A DNA stretch of 64,000 nt, taken from Sulfurovum sp. GTDB lineage: Bacteria; Campylobacterota; Campylobacteria; Campylobacterales; Sulfurovaceae. Positions 7,501 through 16,022 of this stretch are shown one piece after another. The translations under genes and the position numbers were made by a program. Location of the stretch: the NCBI GenBank assembly GCA_021166685.1, contig JAJPEU010000007.1, positions 184,212 to 248,211 of the forward strand, in the 5' to 3' direction. Under the pieces are notes generated by a model. It worked only from the letters and a program-made list of their open reading frames with translations. It was not told the origin of the DNA and searched no databases. Within the stretch, counting starts at the first letter, position 1; the number at the start of each line of letters is the position of its first letter.

Positions 7501-7665
7501 TTATACTCCTATTAACTGAGAAAGATACAAATACAATCCTGCAAGTTTCACCGCTACAAAAGAAGTGTAAACAAATCCGTACACGATAAAAAACACAACT
7601 ATTTGAAAAACAAAAAATAGTATTTCAATACCGTTTTTGTTCTTTTTGTCATCACAGTATCGCAT
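7501..7665 (-). CDS. Small single-pass membrane protein (54 residues)
   Basis: A short frame from the ATG at 7663-7665 to TAA at 7501-7503. It has a charged N-terminus (MRYCDDKKNKNG), one long hydrophobic helix at about residues 13-39 (ILFFVFQIVVFFIVYGFVYTSF), and a second hydrophobic tail (AGLYLYLSQLIGV). It begins 18 bp after the DUF4389 stop and ends 24 bp before the MATE start, on the same strand, so all three probably form one operon. TAAAGA just upstream can serve as a ribosome-binding site. No family is recognised. Such a protein could be an accessory subunit of the exporter or of the DUF4389 protein. Confidence 0.6.
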   Translation of the reverse strand: MRYCDDKKNKNGIEILFFVFQIVVFFIVYGFVYTSFVAVKLAGLYLYLSQLIGV

Positions 7666-7683
7666 ATTCTTTAGCCGTCAGCT

Positions 7684-7956
7684 CTAAACTGTCGGCCATT
7701 CTCCTGACGGCCATGGCTTCTCATCACTATTGAAGCTGGTATATAAAACAAGTTCTTTCGTATATTCAGACAAATTGTTTGTAAAGCGCAAAAGCTGTGC
7801 ATTGGGTTCACCTCCTATCCAACTATAGATAAACTGGGTAATCGTGATAACAAAAAGCACCATAGAGATAAATCGAACCAAAATCAAATACAAAATCGTA
7901 TAAAGTACCCTTTCAAAATTTGGTTTTGGTGATCCGTTATTTTGTGAATTTTGCAT
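7684..7956 (-). CDS. DUF4389 membrane protein
   Basis: A 90-residue protein with two predicted membrane segments (about residues 17-47, covering VLYTILYLILVRFISMVLFVITITQFIYSW) followed by the family pattern GEPNAQLLRFTNNLSEYTKELVLYTSFNSDEKPWP. These features match DUF4389, whose function is not known. It heads a minus-strand unit with the 54-residue membrane protein and the MATE exporter. Its own extended -10 lies just upstream at 7977-7985. Confidence 0.82.
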   Translation of the reverse strand: MQNSQNNGSPKPNFERVLYTILYLILVRFISMVLFVITITQFIYSWIGGEPNAQLLRFTNNLSEYTKELVLYTSFNSDEKPWPSGEWPTV

Positions 7957-7976
7957 TTATAAACCTTTTTTGTTTT

Positions 7977-7985
7977 ATTGTATCA
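7977..7985 (-). promoter_or_regulatory. Extended -10 promoter of DUF4389-MATE unit
   Basis: The minus strand reads TGATACAAT about 20 bases upstream of the DUF4389 ATG, with AAAGG between as ribosome-binding site. There is no clear -35. Confidence 0.45.
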
Positions 7986-8283
7986 AATTTCTTCATAGTT
8001 GGACAAACAAGATGGCTTTAACGGCATGAGAAAACCTGCAATATTCCCAGTTTGTGTGTATCGGTCCTTTGATGATAACGCTTTAGAGTTTAGCATTTTT
8101 CTCGCACCGTCTATAAAGAATTCCAATTTTATGGCCTATACACGCAAACTTAACTCTAATCATTCTTTAATTGTTTTTTATTTTTTATATTTTAATGATT
8201 ATACTTTTTACCATAAAACCTATGGTGTCATAAAAAAATATGCTACAGTCACACTATATAAGATAGTTTTTCAAAGGTGCCGT
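7986..8283. other. AT-rich intergenic region between divergent units
   Basis: About 300 bp separate the DUF4389 promoter from the thpR start. The plus-strand frame of thpR stays open back to 7999, but the extra 95 codons lack family similarity and the true start has its own ribosome-binding site. TATAAG at about 8262 may be part of the thpR promoter. I see no other gene, RNA or repeat. Confidence 0.5.
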
Positions 8284-8781
8284 ATGAGACTCTTCATAGC
8301 TTCTCCTGTCATACTTCACAAATACGCCTCCATCAAAAAAGATTTCAGTGAAATCATTGAAGGAAAGTGGGTCGAAGAAGAAAATTTACATCTAACATGG
8401 GTTTTTTTGGGGGAAATAAAAGAAAAGAATTCTATTATCAATCAAATGCAGAATATTGCTTCTTTAAAAAACAAAATCGATATCTTTGGATTGGAGCATT
8501 TTGGAGATCCGCCTAAGATTTTTTTTGCCGAATCTCAAGAAAAACCACTCTTTGCCAAAGCCAAAGAATTTACGGATGCGGGCTTCAATCTTTACTCTTT
8601 TAAGCCGCATATCACACTGTGCCGTATAAAAGCCATACATGATGAGAGTGCCTACAAAAAGGCACTTAAATACTATCAAGATAAAATATTGGGATCCATA
8701 CTTCCTTGCATCTCGCTTTATCAAAGCATTCCGGACAAAAAATGTGCACACTATCGGCGTATTTTTGACATAAAAAAATGA
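8284..8781 (+). CDS. thpR: RNA 2',3'-cyclic phosphodiesterase (2H phosphoesterase)
   Basis: A 165-residue 2H-superfamily protein with both catalytic signatures: HLTW near residue 37 and HITL near residue 114. This family (ThpR/LigT) opens 2',3'-cyclic phosphates on RNA and can act on tRNA halves in vitro. The chosen start, ATG at 8284 (MRLFIASPV), has AAAGGTG upstream and matches the usual N-terminus. The longer in-frame extension back to 7999 is judged non-coding. The gene appears monocistronic and is followed by a good hairpin with a short T run at 8854-8883. Confidence 0.9.
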   Translation: MRLFIASPVILHKYASIKKDFSEIIEGKWVEEENLHLTWVFLGEIKEKNSIINQMQNIASLKNKIDIFGLEHFGDPPKIFFAESQEKPLFAKAKEFTDAGFNLYSFKPHITLCRIKAIHDESAYKKALKYYQDKILGSILPCISLYQSIPDKKCAHYRRIFDIKK

Positions 8782-8855
8782 ATGTTGCACACGTTCCTTC
8801 TCATCACGAAAGGTACTCTTTGCAACGGCTGCTTAAAGAAAAGAAAACGCTATAG
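8778..8855 (+). CDS. Doubtful 25-codon frame overlapping thpR stop
   Basis: An ATG overlaps the thpR stop as ATGA and opens 25 codons (MNVAHVPSHHERYSLQRLLK..., ending TL) that end within two bases of the terminator hairpin stem. The overlap would allow translational coupling. The peptide is basic and unrecognised. This could easily be chance. Confidence 0.2.
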   Translation: MNVAHVPSHHERYSLQRLLKEKKTL

Positions 8856-8883
8856 TGTGATCTTTTGGTTAGATCACACTTTT
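8854..8883. terminator. Intrinsic terminator after thpR
   Basis: AGTGTGATC (8854-8862) pairs perfectly with GATCACACT (8872-8880) around a 9-base loop and is followed by TTTT-like sequence on the plus strand. The same hairpin sits immediately after the thiG stop on the minus strand, so it may serve both convergent genes. Confidence 0.75.
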
Positions 8884-9658
8884 AAAAAATCATCCCGTCA
8901 ACTGGTGATGAAGCTGTCGCAAACGGTCTTTTAGGGATACGTCCTGCAAGGTAACTCATACGTCCTGCCATAACCGCGTGTTTCATCGCTTCTGCCATCA
9001 GGATAGGATTTTTTGCTCCTGCAATGGCGGTATTGGTCAAAACGCCGTCTGCACCCAGCTCCATTGCTACGGCTGCATCCGAGGCACAGCCTATCCCGGC
9101 ATCTACGATGACAGGCACGTTAACCGCTTCTCGGATAAAATGGATGTTGAACTTATTTTGGATTCCCAGTCCTGAACCGATAGGGGACGCCAAAGGCATC
9201 ACCGCATGCGCTCCGGCATTTTCAAGTCTTTTTGCCATAATCGGATCATCACTGGTGTAGGCCATGATAGTAAACCCGTCTTTTGCCAATACCTCACACG
9301 CCTTGATTGTCTCGATAACATCAGGGTAGAGTGTCTTTTGTGTGTCCCCAATAACTTCAAGTTTGATAAGGTCAATCCCTGTGGCTTCACGGGTAAGTCT
9401 AAAAAGCGTAATCGCATCTTCAGCAGTAGTACATCCTGCCGAATTGGGAAGAAACTTAACGTTGGTATTTTTGAAATATGTCATCAAATTTTCTTCTTCG
9501 GGACTGGTTATGTTCACGCGTCTGACGGCTACTGTGATCAATTCACTTCCGCTGGCAAGTGTAGCATCCAAAGTAGTTTGAAAACTGTCATATTTTCCTG
9601 AACCCACAATCAGCCTGCTGCCAAATTCATATTTCCCAATTTTTAAAATATCGCCCAT
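8882..9658 (-). CDS. thiG: Thiazole synthase ThiG
   Basis: A 258-residue TIM-barrel enzyme that builds the thiazole phosphate of thiamine from DXP, dehydroglycine and ThiS-thiocarboxylate. Family marks are [10 protein letters not shown], the [10 protein letters not shown] segment with the Schiff-base lysine near residue 98, [13 protein letters not shown] and [29 protein letters not shown]. Length is normal. thiS, thiF and thiH are not adjacent, so the rest of the pathway must lie elsewhere. There is no TPP riboswitch in the short upstream region, and AAGGAATG gives the ribosome-binding site. Confidence 0.96.
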   Translation of the reverse strand: MGDILKIGKYEFGSRLIVGSGKYDSFQTTLDATLASGSELITVAVRRVNITSPEEENLMTYFKNTNVKFLPNSAGCTTAEDAITLFRLTREATGIDLIKLEVIGDTQKTLYPDVIETIKACEVLAKDGFTIMAYTSDDPIMAKRLENAGAHAVMPLASPIGSGLGIQNKFNIHFIREAVNVPVIVDAGIGCASDAAVAMELGADGVLTNTAIAGAKNPILMAEAMKHAVMAGRMSYLAGRIPKRPFATASSPVDGMIF

Positions 9659-9686
9659 GATACATTCCTTTTTATAATCTTGATGG

Positions 9687-9695
9687 GTTATAGCA
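9687..9695 (-). promoter_or_regulatory. Putative extended -10 of thiG
   Basis: The minus strand reads TGCTATAAC about 30 bases upstream of the thiG ATG, between purN and thiG. thiG may thus be transcribed both from here and by readthrough from purN. Confidence 0.4.
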
Positions 9696-9699
9696 CACC

Positions 9700-10248
9700 C
9701 TAACTTAAAACTTTTCTTATCGCTTCAGTGAGTGCTGCTTTTTCTATCTTGCGTATTTTTTTATCATAACTTTCAAAATCAAGCCCTTCTTTAGCAACCT
9801 CTTTTTGCAGGATGATCTCACCTCCATCCAGTTCACTGCTTACCCAATGCACACTTACCCCGCCTGTAGAAAAAGTGTCATTGTAACTTTTTTCTATAGC
9901 ATGAAGTCCTTTATGCCTGGGAAGCAGCGAAGGATGCAAATTGATCGCACGGACAGCCTCTGTGAAAACCGGAGTTAAGATACGCATAAATCCCGCAAGC
10001 ACAGCAAGATCTGCTGCGTAGGGTTGGAGCTTTTGCACAATAGCCGCATCAAACGCTTCTCTGCTCTCAAAATTTTTTGAATCCACTATTTCAAGCGGAA
10101 TGCCGGCTTGATGGGCTATCTTTATCCCTTCCGCTTCAGGATTGTTTGTTAGAGCTACAACCACTTCAAACTCTTGACAATGCAACATCTTGACAATATA
10201 GGAAAAATTACTTCCTCTGCCGCTGAAAAGTATGGCTATTTTCTTCAT
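9700..10248 (-). CDS. purN: Phosphoribosylglycinamide formyltransferase (folate type)
   Basis: A 182-residue GAR transformylase that uses 10-formyl-tetrahydrofolate in the third step of purine synthesis. SGRGSNF near residue 9 binds the phosphoribosyl group. The catalytic Asn and His are in INLHPSLLP near residue 103, and the catalytic Asp is in [10 protein letters not shown]. The window also encodes the formate- and ATP-dependent alternative, PurT, at 12220, so two routes for the same step coexist. The gene follows nnr on the same strand with a 34-bp gap. Confidence 0.94.
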   Translation of the reverse strand: MKKIAILFSGRGSNFSYIVKMLHCQEFEVVVALTNNPEAEGIKIAHQAGIPLEIVDSKNFESREAFDAAIVQKLQPYAADLAVLAGFMRILTPVFTEAVRAINLHPSLLPRHKGLHAIEKSYNDTFSTGGVSVHWVSSELDGGEIILQKEVAKEGLDFESYDKKIRKIEKAALTEAIRKVLS

Positions 10249-10282
10249 GACGGCATTGTGGCATAAAAGTAGTAATAAATGG

Positions 10283-11692
10283 CTAAGAAAACTCTAATCT
10301 GCCCACCTCATCTATCAGATCTGTTGGCAGCATCGCATAACTTGACCCTGTATATTTCCCCGCAGCAAGAACAAGCGCCAAAGAACCTTGTATGGCAGCA
10401 TCTAGAGCAGTATAACCTTGTGCAAGCAAGGATACAATCAATCCGCTGAGGACATCTCCGCTGCCTCCCTTGCTCAGCTTGGAACACCCAAGCGGATTGA
10501 TATAGAGTTTCTCTTCTTGCGCAATAAGCGTATTGGCTCCTTTAAGCAAAAGTGTTACATGAGGGTATTTGGCATTAAAACGGCGCGCAATTTCAAAACG
10601 TTTGGCTTGGATTTGCGAAACACTTAACTGTTCGCCGGTTAGTATCTTCCATAAAGAAACAAACTCTTTGGGATGCGGGGTTATAACTATTTGGCGGTCT
10701 TTTTGTTCCAAAATACTAAGCAATTTAGGAACATGCAACGCATCCGCATCTAAAACAACAGGCAGATGACTTTTGATAACATATTGTGTCAAAAATTCAT
10801 CTTCAAAATAGCTGCCAAGCCCCATACCGATTCCTATGGCTGATGCATTTGAAGGAACAACACTCGCAGTCATAAGATAAGGAGGATGCATGATAGGCTC
10901 ATGTATCACCAGCGTCGTCAAACCCGATCCATAGCGTGCCGCTGCCATGGCAGCGATGACTCCAGCCCCCTCTTTCTCTCCGCAAAAAAGAACTGCATGC
11001 CCAAAATTACCCTTATGCGTAGATTGAATTTTTCTGCTTGGCACTCTCAAATCGCTTGTTTCAACCACAAAGGTCTGACTTTGCTCTTCATAAAATGAAT
11101 GGCTTATTCCCAAATCGATCTTTTTTATCTTGCCTACGCTGTCTTTGCTTTCATCCAGATATAAAGATTCTTTATATGCTCCCATGGTCAAAGTGATATC
11201 TGCCCGGAAAGCAAAAGGCATCAAACGTCCGTCTTCTCCGACTCCGCTGGGAATATCGCAGGCAATTTTGTAGCCATTGAAACTGTTAAGCTGATGAAGA
11301 ATATGTTCGGCTTTAGGATCGAGTCTGCGATTGAGCCCTGTACCAAAAAGTGCATCAACAATCACATCCGCATCCTCCGGTCCATCAGCGCTTCTTATTC
11401 CCAGCCGCCCGGCTCTGTCCATTTGCACATGTGCCATTTTAGACTTCAGTCCAAAAGGAAGATGCAAGACCACCTTATAATCACCGTGCAACAAACGCGC
11501 CAACGCGATACCGTCTGCGCCGTTGTTTCCTGCTCCTGCAACTATCAGCACGGAAGCTCCTTTTGCAAAACGGCCACGAATATACTGTTCCATTCCGCCG
11601 GCGGCATGCTCCATTAAAATATCTTCGCTTAATCCGTATATTTCATAGCATTTTTTATCCATCTCATAACAGCTTTGATATACTTTTTGCAT
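10283..11692 (-). CDS. nnr: Bifunctional NAD(P)H-hydrate epimerase/dehydratase
   Basis: A 469-residue fusion that repairs damaged NAD(P)H hydrates. Residues 1 to about 210 are the YjeF_N epimerase, with GAGNNGADGIALARLL near residue 53. Residues from about 220 are the ribokinase-like ADP-dependent dehydratase, with VITPHPKEF and the catalytic loop GGSGDVLSGLIVSLLAQG near residue 405. Both halves appear complete. It is transcribed toward purN (34-bp gap) and is divergent from rpsU. Confidence 0.94.
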   Translation of the reverse strand: MQKVYQSCYEMDKKCYEIYGLSEDILMEHAAGGMEQYIRGRFAKGASVLIVAGAGNNGADGIALARLLHGDYKVVLHLPFGLKSKMAHVQMDRAGRLGIRSADGPEDADVIVDALFGTGLNRRLDPKAEHILHQLNSFNGYKIACDIPSGVGEDGRLMPFAFRADITLTMGAYKESLYLDESKDSVGKIKKIDLGISHSFYEEQSQTFVVETSDLRVPSRKIQSTHKGNFGHAVLFCGEKEGAGVIAAMAAARYGSGLTTLVIHEPIMHPPYLMTASVVPSNASAIGIGMGLGSYFEDEFLTQYVIKSHLPVVLDADALHVPKLLSILEQKDRQIVITPHPKEFVSLWKILTGEQLSVSQIQAKRFEIARRFNAKYPHVTLLLKGANTLIAQEEKLYINPLGCSKLSKGGSGDVLSGLIVSLLAQGYTALDAAIQGSLALVLAAGKYTGSSYAMLPTDLIDEVGRLEFS

Positions 11693-11740
11693 TCTCCCTC
11701 CTTGCCGTCATGTTTATTTTATCATAAATTAAACATATCT

Positions 11741-11749
11741 TGCTATAAT
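11741..11749 (+). promoter_or_regulatory. Extended -10 promoter of rpsU
   Basis: TGCTATAAT lies 62 bases upstream of the rpsU ATG, in the divergent gap with nnr. This is the clearest example of the TGnTATAAT pattern here. The -35 position has no consensus. Confidence 0.65.
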
Positions 11750-11810
11750 TGCGACCTTTGTTTTATCTCTTTAAAAAGAGAAATTGATAACAGAAAGGGG
11801 GTGCTATTTT

Positions 11811-12023
11811 ATGCCGGGAATTCATCTTAGTTCACGTGATTCTTTTGATGACGCTTACAGAAAATTCAAAAGACAATGCGACAGAAACCTTATCGTTACA
11901 GAAGCTAGAGCAAGACAATACTATGAAACAGCCACTGAAAAGAAAAAGAAAGAAAAAATTGCTACACGCAAAAAAATCCTTAAAAAACTTTTTATGCTCA
12001 GAAGATTTGAGTCTAGACTGTAA
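11811..12023 (+). CDS. rpsU: Ribosomal protein S21
   Basis: A 70-residue S21 of the small ribosomal subunit, which helps base-pair mRNA during initiation. It is strongly basic, with [14 protein letters not shown] and a C-terminal run rich in Lys and Arg ([17 protein letters not shown]). The start ATG at 11811 follows AAGGGGGTG; the nine codons in frame before it are not part of the family. It is monocistronic, with an extended -10 upstream and an 8-bp stem hairpin just after the stop. Confidence 0.95.
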   Translation: MPGIHLSSRDSFDDAYRKFKRQCDRNLIVTEARARQYYETATEKKKKEKIATRKKILKKLFMLRRFESRL

Positions 12024-12034
12024 TCAAAACAATA

Positions 12035-12053
12035 AATGGGAAAATCCCATTTG
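12035..12053 (+). terminator. Hairpin after rpsU
   Basis: AAATGGGA (12035-12042) pairs with TCCCATTT (12046-12053) around an AAA loop, 12 bases after the stop. The following sequence is GCC rather than a T run, so termination strength is uncertain. Confidence 0.5.
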
Positions 12054-12158
12054 CCTACAATACAATCAAGTTTTTGCTTGGTTGTATCTTTCTTTATTTA
12101 ACTACTTTCAATAATAACTTCAAAAACATTTTAACTCATTAGGGATTATTTAACTTTT

Positions 12159-12167
12159 TGCTAGAAT
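12159..12167 (+). promoter_or_regulatory. Extended -10 promoter of purT
   Basis: TGCTAGAAT occurs 53 bases upstream of the purT ATG. I found no purine-type operator or riboswitch around it. Confidence 0.45.
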
Positions 12168-12219
12168 CCTATTATTAAAATTATCGTTCCTTGCGGACAA
12201 GTACTCAAAAAGGTTTCTC

Positions 12220-13383
12220 ATGACATTTACATCTCCATTACAAAATAATGCTATTAAAATCATGCTTTTAGGAAGCGGTGAACTCGGAAAAGAAGTAGCC
12301 ATAGAGGCACAAAGATTGGGCGTAGAGATAATTGCGGTTGACAAATATGAAAATGCGCCTGCGCACCTGGTAGCCAATCGCTCTTATGCTATCAATATGC
12401 AAGATAAAGAAGCTGTGCTGTCTCTCATAGAAAAAGAAAAGCCCACCTTCATCCTTCCTGAAGTAGAAGCAATCAGTATCGAAGCACTGTTTGAAGCAGA
12501 AAAAAGAGGGTTTCACGTTATCCCCAATGCAGAGGCGGTTAACAAAACGATGAACCGTAAAAATATCCGTGTATTTGCCGCTGAAACTTTGGGACTAAAA
12601 ACCAGCAACTATGCGTTTGTTAGCACTCTTGAAGGACTTAAAGAAGCGGCCGGCACCATGGGATTTCCTTGCGTGATCAAGCCGGTCATGAGCAGCTCGG
12701 GGCATGGACAGAGTATTGCCAAAAGCACTGATGACGTCGAAAGATCATGGGAAATTGCCAAGGAAGCCAGAGGAGATGCCAGCGAACTTATTGTTGAAGA
12801 ATTTATTCGGTTTGATTATGAGATTACGCTGCTTACCGTGCGTAACGAAACAGGTACTGCTTTTTGTGAACCGATAGGGCACATACAGCAAGACGGTGAC
12901 TTTATCCTCTCGTGGCAACCTATACAAATGCACCCCGAAGCACTCAAAAAAGCACAGCAAATTGCCAAAACCGTAACAGACGGTTTGGGAGGGCGCGGAA
13001 TATTTGGAGTAGAATTCTTTGTCAAAGATAATGAAGTTTATTTTTCAGAACTCTCCCCTCGTCCGCACGATACGGGGATGGTGACGCTCATTACTCAAAG
13101 CCAAAGTGAATTTGCTTTGCATGTCAGAGCCGTACTCGGCCTGCCTCTTGATTTTACTTTTTATGGTTCGGGGGCATGCGGAGCATACAAAGCAAAAAAT
13201 GAAAGCCGCAATCCCGTGCTTGAAATTCCCGATAATGCTTTTTCAAAAAACAGCTTTGTAAGAGTATTTGGCAAACCGGAATCTCACACAGGCCGTCGCA
13301 TGGCAGTTTCGCTTGTCCTAGATGAGATCCAAGAAGCTAAACGCAGAGCCAAAGAGATCGTAGAAAATATCACCGACCGTTAG
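12220..13383 (+). CDS. purT: Formate-dependent phosphoribosylglycinamide formyltransferase
   Basis: A 387-residue ATP-grasp enzyme that formylates GAR from formate and ATP, bypassing folate. The N-terminal [19 protein letters not shown] is typical of the PurT/PurK fold. ATP-grasp residues are in [16 protein letters not shown] near residue 150, and the metal-binding end is [16 protein letters not shown] near 275. AAGG precedes the ATG. It duplicates the reaction of purN at 9700, a redundancy that may suit a formate-rich life. It is followed by a dehydrogenase gene 39 bp later on the same strand. Confidence 0.96.
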   Translation: MTFTSPLQNNAIKIMLLGSGELGKEVAIEAQRLGVEIIAVDKYENAPAHLVANRSYAINMQDKEAVLSLIEKEKPTFILPEVEAISIEALFEAEKRGFHVIPNAEAVNKTMNRKNIRVFAAETLGLKTSNYAFVSTLEGLKEAAGTMGFPCVIKPVMSSSGHGQSIAKSTDDVERSWEIAKEARGDASELIVEEFIRFDYEITLLTVRNETGTAFCEPIGHIQQDGDFILSWQPIQMHPEALKKAQQIAKTVTDGLGGRGIFGVEFFVKDNEVYFSELSPRPHDTGMVTLITQSQSEFALHVRAVLGLPLDFTFYGSGACGAYKAKNESRNPVLEIPDNAFSKNSFVRVFGKPESHTGRRMAVSLVLDEIQEAKRRAKEIVENITDR

Positions 13384-13422
13384 AGAATGCATACCATGTA
13401 TACCTGAAAAGGAAAATAAACC

Positions 13423-14358
13423 ATGTCAAAAATCGTTATCCTTGATGCAAAAACCTTGGGAGATGATCTTGATCTCTCTTTACTTGATAAATTCGGAGAG
13501 GTAATTCGCTACGAAACAACAGAACCTTCAGACACTTTGAAGCGCATCAAGGATGCCGATATTGTTATCACCAACAAAGTGGTAATTACCAAAGAGATAA
13601 TGGATAAAACACCGCGGCTCAAACTAATCTGCATCGCTGCAACCGGCACAAACAATATTGATCTGAATGGAGCAAAGAACAAAGGCATTGTTGTTAAAAA
13701 CGTTTCCGGATACTCTACCAAAAGCGTTGTGCAGCACACCTTTGCCATGGCACTTTATCTGTTGGAAAAAATGTCTTATTATAATAATGCTGTTAAAAGC
13801 GGAGCATGGACAACTTCAAAACTTTTTACTGATGCGTCCAAACCATTTTATGAGATTGCAGGAAAACAATGGGGAATTATCGGGCTGGGTACCATAGGTA
13901 ACGAGGTAGCAAAAATAGCTACGGCATTTGGTGCTGATGTATGCTATTACTCTACTTCAGGTCAAAATCTACAAAGTGACTATCCGCATAAACCGCTGGA
14001 TCTTTTACTGGGTGAATGTGAGATTATCTCCATTCACGCTCCGCTCAATGAGACAACAGAAAATATGTTGAATGCAAAGAATCTCTCTCTTATCAAAAAT
14101 AATGCCATCTTGCTTAATCTTGGCCGAGGGGGGATCATCAACGAAGCAGACTTGGCCCAAGAACTTGAGAAGCGAAAGATTTATGCCGGCCTGGACGTAA
14201 TAGCCAAAGAACCGATCCGGACAGATAATCCTTTGATGCACATCCATGCACAAGAGAGACTTCTTATTACTCCACATATTGCTTGGACCAGCATAGAAGC
14301 CAGAAACAAGCTTCTTGAGGGTATTGTAAAGAATATTCAAACATTTCTAGAAAGATAA
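13423..14358 (+). CDS. hprA: D-2-hydroxyacid dehydrogenase, hydroxypyruvate reductase-like
   Basis: A 311-residue NAD-dependent dehydrogenase of the D-isomer 2-hydroxyacid family. The Rossmann motif GLGTIGNEV is near residue 153, the catalytic Arg is in NLGRGGIINEADL, the Glu in VIAKEPI and the His in TPHIAWTS near residue 283. The PHIAWTSIEAR stretch is most like glycerate dehydrogenase/hydroxypyruvate reductase, so that name is preferred, but the substrate is inferred. It lies between purT and the sdhA-like gene, with 39- and 59-bp gaps, and has AAGGAAA upstream of the ATG. Confidence 0.88.
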   Translation: MSKIVILDAKTLGDDLDLSLLDKFGEVIRYETTEPSDTLKRIKDADIVITNKVVITKEIMDKTPRLKLICIAATGTNNIDLNGAKNKGIVVKNVSGYSTKSVVQHTFAMALYLLEKMSYYNNAVKSGAWTTSKLFTDASKPFYEIAGKQWGIIGLGTIGNEVAKIATAFGADVCYYSTSGQNLQSDYPHKPLDLLLGECEIISIHAPLNETTENMLNAKNLSLIKNNAILLNLGRGGIINEADLAQELEKRKIYAGLDVIAKEPIRTDNPLMHIHAQERLLITPHIAWTSIEARNKLLEGIVKNIQTFLER

Positions 14359-14417
14359 TCGATGTCTCCTTCGCTTCTGACTTTCTGCTCTATAGAAACT
14401 TTAAAAAAGGATTTTAT

Positions 14418-16022
14418 GTGATAGATATACTTATCATAGGTTCAGGGGGGGCGGGACTTGCTGCCGCACTTGCAGCTAAAACAGCCGGGGCCGGGGTTGC
14501 GGTTGCAGGAAAAGCTTATCCGACCAATTCTCAAACCTCAATGGCGCAAGGAGGCATGAACGCAGCGCTTGGCAATACAGGGGAAGACCATATTGCTTTA
14601 CACATTGCCGATACAATTAAATCCGCCCACGGAATCTGCAACGAGCACATGGTGCGAAAAATGTGCTCCGACGCACCAAAGGCGATAGCATGGCTGGAGG
14701 AACTTGGCGTTCCTTTTTCCAGACTTGACACCCAAAGCCAAGGTATAAAGACTATCGCACAACGCCAAATGGGCGGCGCAAGTGCCAAACGCGCCTGCTA
14801 CGCACAAGATTATACAGGGCTAAAAATCCTCCATACTCTCTATGACGCTTGCCTCAAAGAAGGAATCAATTTTCTGAATGAATATTTTTTACTTAATCTC
14901 ATCACAGAAGACGGTACCGTTAAAGGGGCGACCTTTCTGGATATCCGTAACGGTGAAGTCGTACAGATTGATGCCAAATCGGTGGTAATCGCAACAGGAG
15001 GATTTGGCACGCTCTACCACGGCTATACAACCAATGCCTATGGCTCCACAGGGGATGGTATCGCTGCAGCATTGCGTGCCGGAGGAGCGGTGAGCGATAT
15101 GGAATTTGTGCAATTCCATCCTACCGCGCTTAAACACTCTGCCATTCTCATCTCTGAAGCTGCACGGGGCGAAGGAGGTTATCTGCTTAACAGTGCGCAA
15201 GAAAGATTTGTCGATGAACTCAAACCGCGTGACGTGGTAGCAAGAGCAATTTTTGCAGAGCTTGAAAGAGGGCAAGGGGTATTTTTGGATGTGCGCCATT
15301 TGGGAAGAGAAAAACTGATGGAGCTGCTGCCGCAGGAAGTGGAGCTTTGCCGGCTGCACGAACATGTCGATCCCCTCACACAGCTCATCCCCATCAAGCC
15401 GGTTGCCCACTATACCATGGGGGGCATCGATGTCGATGACGCATTGGAAGTTAACGGTATCAAGGGATGTTTTGCAGCAGGCGAATGCTCAAATGCCAAA
15501 ATACACGGCGCCAACAGGCTTGGCGGAAACTCGCTGCTGGAGATCATTGCTTTTGGCAGATTTGCCGGAGAAAATGCAGTCAAACATGCCCTGTTTGCAC
15601 GCGCTACTCCGGCAGACGATACCCAGATACAAAAAGACAAAGCGCACATTGCCCATATCCTTATGCAGGCACATACGGTGAATTTCTATGATGCCAGGGA
15701 GAAGCTTGGAAAATTATTTTATGATAAGGTAGGCATTGTACGGGAAAATACCAAACTGCACGAAGCACTGGATGAAGTGAGCATGATGCAGGCTGAGCTT
15801 CCTAAAATGGGTCTCAAAGACAAAGCAAAAGAACATAATCAAAACCTTGTAGAGTTTTTAGAGTTCTCCAACACCCTGCTGCTTGCTCCAGCAGTAATCT
15901 CTGCGGCCATTGCCCGAAATGAAAGCCGCGGCGCGCATTTTAAACGGGGATTTGAATTTGGGGATGACGAGAAATTCAAGAAGCATATCGTGCTACAATG
16001 GAAAAACGAGGAGCATGCATGA
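14418..16022 (+). CDS. sdhA: Succinate dehydrogenase/fumarate reductase flavoprotein subunit
   Basis: A 534-residue FAD protein. The dinucleotide-binding GSGGAGLAAALAA opens the chain, with the flavin attachment region SQTSMAQGGMNAALG, the active-site region FVQFHPTAL and ISEAARGEGGYLLN, and HGANRLGGNSLLE near the C-terminal FAD contacts. The start is GTG at 14418 after AAGG. There is no Tat signal, unlike the periplasmic MfrA of relatives, so it should act on the cytoplasmic side. Its stop overlaps the sdhB start as ATGA. It transfers electrons between succinate/fumarate and the sdhB clusters; direction cannot be read. No membrane subunit gene follows. Confidence 0.92.
   Translation: MIDILIIGSGGAGLAAALAAKTAGAGVAVAGKAYPTNSQTSMAQGGMNAALGNTGEDHIALHIADTIKSAHGICNEHMVRKMCSDAPKAIAWLEELGVPFSRLDTQSQGIKTIAQRQMGGASAKRACYAQDYTGLKILHTLYDACLKEGINFLNEYFLLNLITEDGTVKGATFLDIRNGEVVQIDAKSVVIATGGFGTLYHGYTTNAYGSTGDGIAAALRAGGAVSDMEFVQFHPTALKHSAILISEAARGEGGYLLNSAQERFVDELKPRDVVARAIFAELERGQGVFLDVRHLGREKLMELLPQEVELCRLHEHVDPLTQLIPIKPVAHYTMGGIDVDDALEVNGIKGCFAAGECSNAKIHGANRLGGNSLLEIIAFGRFAGENAVKHALFARATPADDTQIQKDKAHIAHILMQAHTVNFYDAREKLGKLFYDKVGIVRENTKLHEALDEVSMMQAELPKMGLKDKAKEHNQNLVEFLEFSNTLLLAPAVISAAIARNESRGAHFKRGFEFGDDEKFKKHIVLQWKNEEHA

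Noticed and set aside
7999-8283. 95-codon N-terminal extension of thpR
   Set aside because: No similarity to 2H phosphoesterases; the ATG at 8284 has its own ribosome-binding site and gives the normal family N-terminus.
9659-9699. TPP riboswitch before thiG
   Set aside because: Only about 40 bases separate thiG from purN, and no CUGAGA-type core is present.
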